Positions 21,560 through 32,386 are shown, counted from the first letter of the stretch. The stretch: 64,000 nucleotides of DNA from Micrasema longulum (GCA_022494885.1 JAGVSM010002966.1:1-64000); one strand, 5' to 3'. Made by a program: numbers and translations. Notes: generated by a model not told the origin, from the letters alone.

Positions 21560-22330
21560 AACCAAATCCCCGTAAGGGTAGGCAGAGAGGATAGAACGCC
21601 ACATTACTCTATCCTTGCATGTAGATCTCGCTTCTTATACGTTCATACATCTTCTCGTGCACGAGCGCCGATTATTCCGACTTTTAACATGTCCATCTTC
21701 AAGTATTTGTTGGATTTGGTCACTCCATGTCTTCCTCGGTCTTCTTCTATTTTTGCATCCATCAACATTCGCATTGTAAATATTCTTAGTGGTTTGTTCG
21801 CCGTCCATTCGCTCTACCTGTCCAAACCAACGCAGAGGTTATTTCTTGATTTTTGCCTCTGGCGACCAATATTTATTTTCTAAGGTTGATTTAAGTGCAC
21901 CGTTTACTCTATTCCCGGCACTCACCCTTCTTTCAATATCTTTCTCAGTCATACTATTCCTGGTAAACATACTTCCCAGATACACAAACTCCTCTACCTG
22001 TTTTAGTAAAACCACATTCACAGTGATTTCACATTAAGGCATACTTTCATTTCTTTCAAAAACCATCACATTCGATTTATCGACATTCATCAGAAAATCA
22101 CCCACTTTGCATACATCGTAGACCTTTGTTACCAAGAATTGCAGCTCTTCTTTGCTGTTAGCAAGAAGCCCGGCATCATCAGGATACAAAAGAAACGAGT
22201 TGTCCAGATGTTTATAAAAATTTATGTTTAAGTTAAAATCATTATTTTTTGTATCGTTCAATAATATGCATTGCTTCACTCTCCATTTTGTTGAATCCCA
22301 ACTCAACACAGGGTTATTGGCCTCATAGAG
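21560..22330 (-). pseudogene. LINE-D reverse transcriptase fragment, active-site region retained
   Basis: On the minus strand, 22309-22034 covers the reverse transcriptase palm: LLYPDDAGLLANSKEELQ with the catalytic Asp pair at about 22175-22186, then VTKVYDVCKVGDFLMNVDKS. The frame then shifts to VVLLKQVEEFVYLGSMFTRN and ERRVSAGNRVNGALKS (to about 21860), and after an apparent internal deletion to LRWFGQVERMDGEQ, RPRKTWSDQIQQILEDGHVK and a C-terminus RVMWRSILSAYPYG. This is the only fragment in the window that keeps a YxDD box. Here the second residue is Pro where Ala is usual (Y/F-A-D-D). Together with a stop after ESMP and frameshifts, this makes it inactive. Confidence 0.88.
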
Positions 22331-22334
22331 TTAG

Positions 22335-23100
22335 GGATGCGTTGTTTTTTTTTTTGTTGTAAAATGTGGATTTAAAAAAAGTATAAACGTATTTGTTTTT
22401 ATCTTTCTCACGTTCGTTTACGGCACAGATCTAACTGACATAATAGAAATAGATTTGTGAATATAAATCAGATTTTGAACATCTATAAAAAATTAGAGCA
22501 TTTTTATTGTAAGCGCATTGTTGAAGCTAATTCTAGACGGTCCGTATCGTGAATATCCACGTGATATAGTCCACATAACGATGATGATAGGTTCAGGAAA
22601 ATATTCGTTTCACGTCCAACAATGATAATAATGGGCTCACGGCAAATTGGAAGCCTAATAGTTTGTACGGGCGCCAACTATATTGTATTACCTCGGCCGC
22701 ATCACAACCACTTTGTGTGCCGAACATCAAAAGTATACCAGATACGAACGTATACTCTGGGTGTTGCAGGTCAAACGTGAAATTTAAAAAAGCCTATCAA
22801 AGTATTAAAATGAAAAAAACAGCCTGAATAAAAACTTAAAGAACTTTTTGAATAAATCTCTTAAAATTAAAAATAGATCTGCAATATCCATATATCTATT
22901 GAAATTTCCTATATAAATTATCATATGGATTTTTATAAAGTTTAAAATTTCCGATTGCAAAATCACGTAAAATTGCAGTAACTAAGTATACATCTATTAA
23001 TGAAATCCTTGTTTTATTTATATATTAACAGTTATTTCATATGAAGTAGCTTTAATACTTAAGGTTCGGATAAAAACAAAAAAATTGTCCTCAAATTACT
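22335..23100. other. Unique sequence, GC-richer at 22540-22760
   Basis: 22540-22760 is less AT-rich and non-repetitive (CACGTGATATAGTCCAC, CTCGGCCGCATCACAACC) and may be regulatory. No coding was recognised. Confidence 0.4.
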
Positions 23101-23103
23101 AAA

Positions 23104-23624
23104 TGGTTCATTTCTTTATAGAAATGAAGGACTAGTGATACTTTAGTCCACAAATTTGGAATATACAGTGTTAAAAATATTACACACGTGTATTATTACA
23201 AATGTAACGCTAACACACGTGTATTCCCCATTACTATACCCGTTGTTATAATTTTAGTAATGACATTTTACCCTTTATTTTTCAGAAATCATAATTGACA
23301 TAAATCAAACTCACGAAGGGTGGGACAATAAAAAATAAAATATAAACAATACTTAAACATATTAGAAATGTCATTAGATCAACTCATTAGTTAACCTCAA
23401 ACACTTTTTTAATGATTCGAAAGATTTAATCAATTCAATTTACTCTCATATTATTTTTAATTCTCTATCCTTATCTTTATTTTGTATAAATACATTGAAT
23501 TTCTTAATAAAGATACCTGTCTCGAAGATGTAGCGAAAGCGATGAAACCGATCACTGGATATTCCAAATTTGTGGATTAAAGTATCACTTGTCTTTTATT
23601 TCTATGATAAATTACAATGAACCA
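23104..23624. mobile_element. REP-M, non-autonomous element with ~65-bp terminal inverted repeats
   Basis: The left end TGGTTCATTTCTTTATAGAA... and the right end ...TTATTTCTATGATAAATTACAATGAACCA are inverse complements with a few indels over about 65 bases. They share CCACAAATTTGGAATAT and its complement and AGTGATACTTTA. The inside (about 390 bases) includes two ACACGTGTATT motifs (near 23185 and 23212) and a CTGTCTCGAAGATGTAGCGA stretch, and has no coding frame. No target-site duplication was evident. Confidence 0.7.
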
Positions 23625-24295
23625 ACATCAAGAATTTTCACTTGCAAACTTAAATATTTTTAAGTGTTCATAGTTGTAAAATTGGTCAATAGTCGTCAAC
23701 CTGTTCCACATGCATTTATGATATCTTCAATCACCGAGTAACACTAAGTGTAAGTGCGCTTTATAAAGTGATTATTTTACTTATTCATGTATTATTAGTT
23801 CGCATTTGACTTAAACATTTTTTATTTAATTTAAAGTTTTTAATAAAACATTTTATTTTTCGTCAGACGCTACGGATTTATTGAAATGGTTTAGAGAAAA
23901 AGTGGGTTTAAAGTATTTCTTCTGAAACATCGCTTCACTCTCACAGTTTCACACTTCTGCTGGGAACACATTTTATGCAATTGGGTCCGTAATTGTAAAT
24001 ATGTATTTACCGAATTTGGTCCGCTGATTGCGTCAAGTACTTTTCCCATTGTTGTAAATATATCTGATCTAAGCGTAAAAAATATACCAGCTAGGTCATC
24101 TGGAAGGCATATTTCAGAACGAACAACTGTTTTATTTTATTTAAAATAATACATAAAATTCAACAGAGGCGTCTTTTTAGTTTTTATTGTTTTTGCTCAA
24201 GTTTTGGTAATATAATTATTATTCACACATCAGTCACATGAAATTGCCATGGTTTGTTTTTGCCATTCACGTGTGCCAATACATGCTTTTATTAT
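23625..24295. other. No gene recognised
   Basis: AT-rich sequence with no repeat shared with the rest of the window that I could find. Confidence 0.45.
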
Positions 24296-24299
24296 TTAT

Positions 24300-24440
24300 T
24301 TTTGGTCCAGTTACAATAGTGAATTACAGCACAAAATACCAAGGCTTGCAAAAAAAAAAAAAGATCTTATAGGGAATCGAACCCGGAACCCTTCGTGCGT
24401 TTGACAAGGGTCTTACCCATTACAACACGATTGCCGCAAA
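24300..24440 (-). repeat. tSINE-2 copy
   Basis: On the minus strand the tRNA-like head runs from GCGGCAATCGTGTTGTAATG to the B box GGTTCCGGGTTCGATTCCC, followed by the family body and tail. It aligns with the copies at 40322-40508 and 41949-42138. Confidence 0.75.
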
Positions 24441-24461
24441 CTTTGAAAATCTATTTTTATC

Positions 24462-24690
24462 AACAATATTTTAAGTTTGTCCAAATTTTTGTAAACAAGG
24501 ACTGGATTCAACTCCGTGGGGAGCTGTTTATATTAACGTTTTACAACGAAGATGAAATAGATGAAAGAACTGAAGGAATATAGATGTTTAAATATGGGCA
24601 GAATGGTGAATGTTACAGTGTGTAAAGTGGCCACTTAAAACAGCCAATTATTGATATATGATCTTTATCTCTGTTGTAATATGTTAATCT
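24462..24690. repeat. FB-A short copy (first arm deleted)
   Basis: The head AACAATATTTTAAGTTTGTCC is joined through a short piece of arm 1 to arm 2 (ATAGATGAAAGAACTGAAGG...CTCTGTTGTAATATG). This is an internally deleted derivative of about 230 bp. Confidence 0.75.
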
Positions 24691-25645
24691 AATTTTTTGT
24701 TTTCCAATTTCTATTCTTGCATAATATTACTTTATTTATGTCACATTTCTTTTATTGTTGATTACAAGTTTAAAATCATTTTTAGTCTGGTATTGAGTAT
24801 TGATTATATATTAACCGTATTATTGTGTAAATGACTGTAGAATTATATAAATAAATAAAAAAATAACGTACAAAAATATAAAAAACATTCTGTTAATAAA
24901 TTTCGTAAGATTTTAATCAACCAAAAATACCCCTGGAGTATCAGAAAGACTATAATTATTTGGCAATAGTAAAAAACACCGCTTAGTCCCCTTAACGAAT
25001 TAATTTCAGCAAAACATTTCGTAATTTTTTTTGTATAATATACAGTAACTGTTTATTTTTGTATAAAATAATTAGGACTACTAAAAAACTATTTTGAAAT
25101 TCGTGTATAATTTTTGGTTTTTGGTTAATTTTAACGGTTTTGGCTTATTAAAATAGCATGGATTGAAAACATTACAACCTTACTGTCTATTGTGACCTTT
25201 CAATAAACACTTAGCTTTTACCGCAATGGAAAAAGGTCACTCATACTGACTACAGAACATGCAAGGGCAGAAATCTATTAAGCTCTATTAATAATTCAAC
25301 ATAATTAGTATTGGAAACATTTATTTGTCTTTCGTGAAACAGTTGGGCATTCGTGTTTCTGTGAGAGGCGTGACTGCCGGGAATAATAAATAAAATAAAA
25401 ACAGATAATTGGCAACAAGCTTAGAAGGTGCAAATCGATTAAATATATAATGCAATAAGAAGGGTCAGGCGAGGAACAGTATAACACGGGTACACTATAA
25501 CAGTAATAGCATTTCCTCTTTTTTTTTCATTACAACACTGTTTTTTCAAAGGCCAATAAGAATTTAATATCAGCTATCTAAATACAGAGCTAATTTTATA
25601 GAAGTATTTTGATTTTTGTAGTATTTGCAAAACACGGTTTTTGTT
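24691..25645. other. AT-rich stretch, nothing recognised
   Basis: No recognisable gene or repeat. Confidence 0.45.
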
Positions 25646-25646
25646 T

Positions 25647-26375
25647 TTAAAAAAAAGCTTCAACAATATTTTGAGTTTGTCCAAATTTTTGTAGACAAGG
25701 ACTGGATTCAACTCCCTGGGGAGTTGTTTATATTAACATATTACAACAGAGATGAAGAACATTTAAGAGAAGGTAATATAGAAGTCTAGGCATCTACAGG
25801 GCTTATGACCTGTCAATGGCTGGTTTAAGTGGCCACTTTACACACTGTGTAACATTCACCATTCTGCCTATATTTGAACATCTATATTCCTTCAATTCTT
25901 TCATCTGTTGATGTTTGTGATGTTAAAGAGCTGAAACCTTTATTTATGCAGGTGAGATTCATCTAATTGAATTATTTCACCTACATACTAGTCTTGTACT
26001 ACAGTCCTTGTATACAAAAATTTGGACAAACTCAAAATATTGTTGATAAATTACCTGGTCCATGAAGAAGTAAAGAAATTGAAAAAATAACATTTTCAGG
26101 CGTTGCCTAGTATGTAGGTGAAATAATTCAATTAGATGAATCTCACCTGCATAAATAAAGGTGTAACCTATTTAACTTTACAAACATCAACAGATGAAAG
26201 AATTGAAGGAATATAGATGTTCAAATATAGGCAAAATGGTGAATGTTACACAGTGTGTAAAGTGGTCACTTAAACAACCACTTGACAGGTCATAAGCCCT
26301 GTAGATGCCTAGACTTCTATATTACCTTTCTTAAATGTTCTTCATTTCTGTTGTAATATGTTAAAAAAAAGCTTC
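25647..26375 (+). mobile_element. FB-A foldback element, best copy, 15-bp target-site duplication
   Basis: The element body is 25662-26360. It is flanked by exact direct repeats TTAAAAAAAAGCTTC at 25647-25661 and 26361-26375. Layout: head (25662-25734, starting AACAATATTTTGAGTTTGTC), arm 1 (25735-25991), spacer (25992-26106) and arm 2 (26107-26360). The arms are inverse complements over about 255 bases with roughly 93-94% identity by eye. The spacer repeats the head in inverse orientation (about 26004-26046). No coding frame and no poly(A) are present. The 15-bp duplication is longer than that of known cut-and-paste DNA transposons and resembles retroposition. A transcript would form a long hairpin. 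Confidence 0.9.
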
Positions 26376-26920
26376 GTTGCTATTTTGAAGCAGTGAAACG
26401 CAGTGGTTTAAAAACAATGGAAAAAAAGTGATTAAATTTTTGTCCATTGTTCATAAGCCATTTATCAAATCAAACAAGGTTCCGAGTTGTTCTGATCCGA
26501 CTTTTTGAAATTGAAAGCAAATCATTAAAATACCCTCAAGGGCTCCTCAGATCTGGGGTACAGTGTAATAGATAAGTGACTTTAGAAAATCCCTTTTATT
26601 ATTATTTGCAAGCATATTTTCAATTGTTTATTTTTATTCGAGTCAAGTTTAAGGATAAACTAATGACTTACGGCAAGAAAATGTACATGAAATAAATACA
26701 GATTTTCCAAAAATTAACTCAAAATTATTTTACTACACTGTTCTCTATCTGACACATTCAGAATTATTTTTAAGAATTTTAATCAAAAAGTATTCAGTAC
26801 AAAAAGTACTAAAAAGCATCCTTTTTTGTTAACTTTGACATTTTGATTTTGAATTACATTTGTTCTATCAATTTACAAATTATTGTAAATGACTGAAGTT
26901 AAGTGTAAATATATTGAGTA
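26376..26920. other. No gene recognised
   Basis: AT-rich unique sequence. Confidence 0.45.
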
Positions 26921-26924
26921 TCAA

Positions 26925-27805
26925 CAAAATTTTGAGTTTGTCCGAATGCTTGTAGAGAGGCTGGATTTCCTTCCAATGGAGTTATTCAGGTCTTGATTTT
27001 TTGCAACAGAGAGAGAAAACATTTTAAAGAAGAAAATATGAAAGGGGATTAACAGGGCTGATGACTTGTCACTGGCTGGTTTAAGTGGCCACTTTACACA
27101 CTGTGTAATACTCATAATTTTACAAATTTTTAAACATCCACATTTTCTCAACTGTTTTATCTGTTGACCTTTATTAAGTAAAAGAGCTAAAACTTTTATT
27201 GATTTCGGTAAACTTCATCTGGCTAAATTATTTCACCTACTAGGCAACGGCCGATAGTACTTTTTCAGCTATAGATTGAACTAACCAGTATGAAAAGAAG
27301 TATACAATTTTGACCACTGAGATAATGATATATCATAAGCCTTGTCAATGCCTTCTTCAGCGGTGCCTTATCAGATCTCCTCGACGTTGGCGATCACTAC
27401 AGCGAAAGCATTTTGGTCTTGCGCTACTCCGAGGCTAGGACAACTGCCAGGACAACTTCCTGGGAAAAGATGACCAGAGTGGTTTCCTGTTACCTTCTCT
27501 GGTGAATTTTACTGTCGGGGTTACCTTCCCTTAGCTGGTTGATTCTGGTTTGAAGGCGCCAGAATTTCACCTTTCATCCTCTGGTTATTTGTTGTGAGTG
27601 GGATCCCATTGCCCAGGCTTTGCGACGTACAAGCTTATGAGTTGGACTTGTCAGTAGTGTTGCCGGTGGAATGCAACTGGGAATTTGCAGCATTAAATAA
27701 AATCACACCTTGCAGCAAGATGTGACTCATTAAGACCCTACTGATCGAACCCGTAGACTTTCATATTCCTTTCTCAAAAATGTTTTTTCCTCTCTGTCGC
27801 AATAA
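26925..27805. repeat. FB-A copy interrupted by REP-L
   Basis: The head (near 26930) and arm 1 run to about 27250. Arm 2 starts around 27310 and is cut after CATAAGCCTTGTCAATGCC (27347). It resumes at GTAGACTTTCATATTCC (27753) and ends near CTCTCTGTCGCAATAAATA. The missing junction CCTAGACTTCC of other FB-A copies is split by REP-L. Confidence 0.65.
27348..27750. repeat. REP-L copy 1 (uninterrupted)
   Basis: It aligns with 40165-40770 after removal of a SINE from the latter. Shared blocks are GACGTTGGCGATCACTACAG, GGTTACCTTCCCTTAGCTGG, CATCCTCT-GTTAT and GCAAGATGTGACTCA. It is markedly GC-richer than its surroundings. I could not assign it to a known class. No coding frame was found. Confidence 0.7.
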
Positions 27806-28545
27806 ATACAGGTATCATGTATATTGATTAAAATATATTTGTAAAAATAAAGCAAGGGTGCCAGGCGCGGGCGGTTGAAAATTTGAGTCCGAATTTAAGT
27901 AAATCTTCTGTGCGGTAAAGCCTTAAATTTTCTGTAAATGTTGTTTAACTGTAATTTTTCTTGATTTAAATGAAACATTTACATGCCGACGCCGACGGGC
28001 GAAGAACTTGCGGCGCCGTATTAAAAATCCACCCATACAGATTGCACGTCTAACTTTTCCTTGAGCTTAAACAAATTTATTCATTATATCTGAAAACGTG
28101 GCCTTAGAAGTTTTCTTCTGCGGAAAAGTTTCGTCAGCAACTGATGTCGATGTAAGCCTCCCTCATCAGCAATATGTCGGGTACGCCTTCCACTCGACTA
28201 TCCTGAATTGAATAATGTCATAGTACCCACTCTCGAGATATAGCTCGAGAATTTAATTGATATTCGAAAATTCTTAGACCACAACGCAATCAAAACTTTA
28301 ATTGTGCGGAAACATTTTCAGACTATAGCGTACGCATTATCAATGATTCCGATCACCAAATAGGGTAGATTTTAAGCAAATTAATAAAATAATTTGTTTT
28401 GATGTAATTTAATTAGTTAAAACTATGTTAATCAATTTGCGTCACTGACGCCGGTTATTATATTTTTCAAATAAAGAAAAGTAGGAAATTTTTTCAGTAA
28501 AAATGTTTCAAAAGGACAGAGAGGTTAAAACGCCATAGAACGAAT
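27806..28545. other. Unique, partly GC-rich sequence
   Basis: 27845-28270 contains GC-rich patches (GGTGCCAGGCGCGGGCGG near 27849 and GCCGACGCCGACGGGCG near 27984). It is not repeated elsewhere in the window. No frame with a recognised domain. Candidate regulatory or old unclassified element. Confidence 0.35.
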
Positions 28546-28547
28546 CG

Positions 28548-28842
28548 GGTTGTAGTCCCGTGGCTAGTGTTGCAAACTCACGGTTCAGAGGTACGGTACG
28601 AGAAAATGTATGAATTTAGAGAAAGCGAGGTCCGTTAGCAAAGATGGAGTGATATTTGTGTTTTTTTTTACAAAAATAAAATATAAGCTCTCTTATAGAT
28701 AACCAAAATATTTCAATTTTGGTGACGATTGAAATATTTGGTGAGTTGTAAATAACTCACTATTAGAAAATGGGAATCAAGTTTGGGTAGAGTGGGGTTT
28801 AAACCTCGGACCTCTGAACCGCGAGTCTGCAACACTAGCACG
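28548..28842. repeat. Mosaic: tSINE-1 head (+), LINE-D scrap, tSINE-1 (-)
   Basis: 28548-28603 is a tSINE-1 head (ATCGGGTTGTAGTCCCGTGG) cut after the B-box region. 28604-28656 matches the LINE-D C-terminus (MYEFRESEVR...QRWS). 28740-28842 is a tSINE-1 on the minus strand, read inversely from GCAACACTAG through GAGTGGGGTTTAAACCTCGG to CACCAAATATTTC. The two SINE parts face each other and could form an inverted repeat. Confidence 0.6.
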
Positions 28843-28849
28843 CAGTAGG

Positions 28850-28915
28850 CACGTGGTGTGCACGCGCACAGCGGTCCGGTCTCCGTGAATGTATGGTAGA
28901 TATATATTTGATACT
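28850..28915. repeat. REP-P copy 1
   Basis: TGCACGCGCACAGCGGTCCG and GTCTCCGTGAATGTATGGTA match 63578-63625. Both copies lie beside a minus-strand tSINE-1. Confidence 0.6.
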
Positions 28916-28919
28916 GATA

Positions 28920-30020
28920 TGTCTTATGAAAAACTTACACATATATATGTAAAGGTATAGAAGATACATACAGTTCTTATGTTGAAAGACGATTTTGAGA
29001 TTCCTTTGAGAGTCCCTGAATATAATTTGAATTAAATGAAAAATACAAAGAGTGATATTTCGATGCTTCTTAACTTTCACATCTGAGACAATTAACTCAT
29101 CTTATACTCACTAAGGTACTGGATATGAGACATTTAAAAATAGTCTTTGCTTCATTTATGGTTATTCGACTACAAGAAAAGATCTCAGTAGAATACTCGT
29201 ATGTACATTAACTTATTGTTTTTGGAAGTCTATGTCAAAATTATATTTTTTTAAATAAATTGTCCTTAAAAATTGAAACTTCAAAAATCTTCTTTAAAAA
29301 AAGATAAATTGAAGCTGAAAATTTCATTACGAAAAATGTACGTAATGTAATGAAAGTTATTTATTATTGAATCACGATTTCATTAAACTTCAAGCCAAAT
29401 CAGTGAAACTAAAGCTGCTCTAAGATTTTGTACAGAAATTTCTTCATGTAAGTAGTACTCGTATTTCGATTTATTGAACTCAAAAAAGTTCCTTGGAGTA
29501 AAAAAATGGTGCGTCAGATTACAAAATCGGAATTTCAGATACAACCTCAAATTAATCCTCTACAATTGACGGGTTTCAATTAGGATCTTAAACATAAAAA
29601 GGTTTACATTGAAATTGTACAAAATCTAACTCAAAACAGGTCTTAAGTCTAATGAAGTCGGGACTGTGTTCCGATAAATTAAAAACAATAAATTATTTAC
29701 GAATACATGGTTTCAAAAAATACCGCAGATATACAAGTTATAATTAGGTTCAAAAATAAAATTGTAAAAATCAATAAAATGATACCATAATACTCTGCGT
29801 AAAATGATTCCATTAAAATAATATAAACAATATTCTAAGTTTATCCAAACCCATGTGAGTAGCTAAATACATACGTTCTTAATTTAACCATGAAGAGATT
29901 TTTAATATGCATATTCCACAAATTAGAGTTTTATCGATGCTCAAGTAAATGAAACTATAAAAGATAATATAATATATATGATTGATGAATGTTAATTAAG
30001 GCTATTGAAGTTTGAAGTTT
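28920..30020. other. AT-rich stretch, nothing recognised
   Basis: No gene. A weak FB-A head-like scrap (AACAATATTCTAAGTTTATCC) lies near 29826. Confidence 0.45.
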
Positions 30021-30021
30021 T

Positions 30022-30390
30022 GATCTCTCACAAGAAGATATGAAATATTTATCTCTCACAAAAAGATATGAAATATTTATCCCTCACAAAAAAATATGAA
30101 ATATCTATCTCTCACAAGAAGATATGAAATATCTATCTCTCACAAGAAGATAAGAATTATTTATCTCCTACAAGAAGATATGAAATATCTATGCACCCAT
30201 TGCAAGAATAATTAAGATTTCTATCTCTCACAAGATTAATGTAGAGATATGTATCTTAAAAATCGTTAATATATCTATATTTTACAAGATAAATGTTGAA
30301 ATATCTATCAAAAGAATCGATGAGATATCAATTAAAATAGAGATATATATCTTTCGAAACATTAATGTTTGGATATCTATCTATCAGGGG
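30022..30390. repeat. Minisatellite, ~29-bp unit, left block
   Basis: About 6 good units of ATCTCTCACAAGAAGATATG plus AAATATCT (28-30 bp) at the left grade into decayed units that keep only the ATCTATC/TATC...CACAAGA core. Degeneration increases to the right. Confidence 0.85.
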
Positions 30391-30980
30391 CATGCAGTGA
30401 GGTTTTTAATTAGAGAAGCAGTCACTTAATACTCGGTACATAGGTTAAATATGTGCCTACTAACACGGTAATTTAAATGAAATGCATTGAAATAAACTAA
30501 AAAGGAATTTTTGGCCATTATTTAAGCATAAAAGAGTTGAGTTTCGTAGTTCCATATCATAATATCATCGCATCGTTTCAACCGATTTAAGTGCTAAATT
30601 TGTTATATGTTTATGTTAAAACAGTCACAAAATACGAAAAATAAAGGTTTGTTAGAGTTGCTTCTGCAGAATTACTATAAATCTCAATTTGCGCTTGCGC
30701 GGACTTGTGAACTCAGTACTGGGCGACCGCTTTATAGGAACCAATAGACTTACGCAGTTTCTTATTTCAGAATAAGACGGAGCGCATAAATATAGTTCGC
30801 ACGTAACTGCGCAGGCGAAATGTTGGTGGATGAATGAACATCAAACATATGTCAGATCGCTACGATTAAAAACAAAATAATATACTACTACCTGATTTTA
30901 TTATGATACGAAATAAAATATATTTTTGGGTAAACATTGGTTCCATCAAATCTATGGACGGACCGCGTATGCTATCTATT
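30391..30980. mobile_element. ~590-bp insertion splitting the minisatellite
   Basis: Minisatellite units resume at about 30981 (TATCTATTTATCACAAG) after 590 bases of unrelated sequence. The ends GGGCATGCAGTGAGG and (inverse complement of the right end) GCATACGCGGTCCGTCC are only partly alike, so terminal repeats are doubtful. Inside, 30688-30705 (ATTTGCGCTTGCGCGGAC) and 30812-30829 (AACTGCGCAGGCGAAATG) are an imperfect inverted pair. No coding frame. Confidence 0.5.
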
Positions 30981-31150
30981 TATCACAAGACGCGTAGAGA
31001 TATCCATCTCTGTCAAGATAAATGTTATGTCGAGATATCTACTCTGTATTAAAAGAAACGTAGCGGTATCTATCTTTCACAAAATCAATGCTTAGATATA
31101 TATCGCAAAATTCATGATCTGATATTTATGTGTCTTCTTGTCAATGTTAT
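30981..31150. repeat. Minisatellite, right block
   Basis: Decayed units with TAGAGATATCCATCTCTGTC, TCGAGATATCTA and GTATCTATCTTTCACAAA match the decayed right part of the block at 30022-30390. Confidence 0.65.
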
Positions 31151-31577
31151 ATGTTAGCCTTCATAATTAAAAAAGAAATAAACTCAGATCACTAGATTCT
31201 GACGAAAGTATTAATTGCCGACACGAATAAATATTATTCTGTATTCCATTTTGGATTGCGAACTGTATCACGGAACAACGGGACACCTTTACTATAATTC
31301 GATGATTTATTAAGCAAGGGGATGTTGTTTTAAACGAATGCCCAGCAGAGGATCCCGTTTAAACTATATTCAGGATGTATAATAACAGCAATTATTGAAC
31401 ATCACGAAAGCTAATTTACAAACCAAACGAGGCTAAGCCTAAAGCAAGGTTGGGACAAGTGGCGACTCTTGATTAAAATTACTATCGGTGAATTTTTTAT
31501 TTCTAATAATAAAGAAGTTATTTTACTGATATCTCAACAAAGAGGTAGGATGTAACGTTGAAACACACGTAAACCGA
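31151..31577. other. No gene recognised
   Basis: Unique sequence, nothing identified. Confidence 0.4.
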
Positions 31578-32386
31578 GGAATTTATTTATTTATTTATTA
31601 ACGGAAATTGTCCATTTATACCATTTAAAGGGTTTTAATATTACAATAAAATAATAATTAGAAACATTTTTAAAACAAAGAAAAGAAACATTGACAAACA
31701 TATGGGACATCAAGACAAGATCTGGACTATTCATTTAGTGCTCCTTTAAATCGCTGTAAATTTGTCTTGAGTAAACAATACGACAAAGACGGGTCATTGG
31801 AGAATTAAGGCCATAGTCTGTTCTATACTGATCGATGAACAGTCCTTCGTTGTTTCTCGACCTACGAGTCGGAATATGGAATTTAACTTTTCCCAGTAAT
31901 GATGAAACATCGATTATACCATTAAGTATGCCGAACATATAATATGTAGAATCAATATTTGTTATACGTTTTTGTAGACTAGAAATATTTAAAATTGACT
32001 CCATATTAGCATAAGAATAATAACCTTTCTCTAGAACAAGCATCTACGCTACTTTTCGAAGCAAGTGATGTTGAAGTGATTTAATGTGATTTATGCGATT
32101 CACATAGAATGGAGGCCAGACCACGGAAGCATAGTCTAGAAGAGGGCGAACAGTTGAGGAATAAAGAGTTTTGATTGTACGGACATTAGTAAAATCAGAG
32201 GATATTCTGTTAATGATGCCAAGTTATTTCAGTGATTTATTTACTGTTTTACCTAAACGCTCGTTGTATAATTTATAGTCCAAAACAACTCCCAAATCTC
32301 TGATGGACTTAACTACATCAATTTGGGAGATTTCTATTAGGTACTCGAAGGAAATCGGTTGTCTTGAATTGAAGGAACTTATATTC
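31578..32386 (-). pseudogene. LINE-F 3' end with (ATAA)n-type tail
   Basis: On the minus strand from 32386: NISSFNSRQPISFEYLIEIS, SIRDLGVVLDYKLYNE, TVRPLLDYASVVWPPFYVN, then in the open frame 32043-31735 YYMFGILNGIIDVSSLLGKV, FHIPTRRSRNNE and GLNSPMTRLCRIV. These are the consecutive blocks downstream of the active site in Jockey/CR1-like reverse transcriptases. At least one stop lies in the upstream part. The 3'UTR ends in a short AAAT tandem tail (31580-31600). The left part is lost, and its 5' edge abuts an FB-A fragment. Confidence 0.85.

Noticed and set aside
21377..21883. 168-codon plus-strand frame
   Set aside because: It runs across a LINE-A fragment and then antisense through LINE-D. 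The real coding signal is on other frames.
30022..30390. CRISPR array
   Set aside because: Units are contiguous with no unique spacers and decay gradually. Eukaryotic minisatellite.
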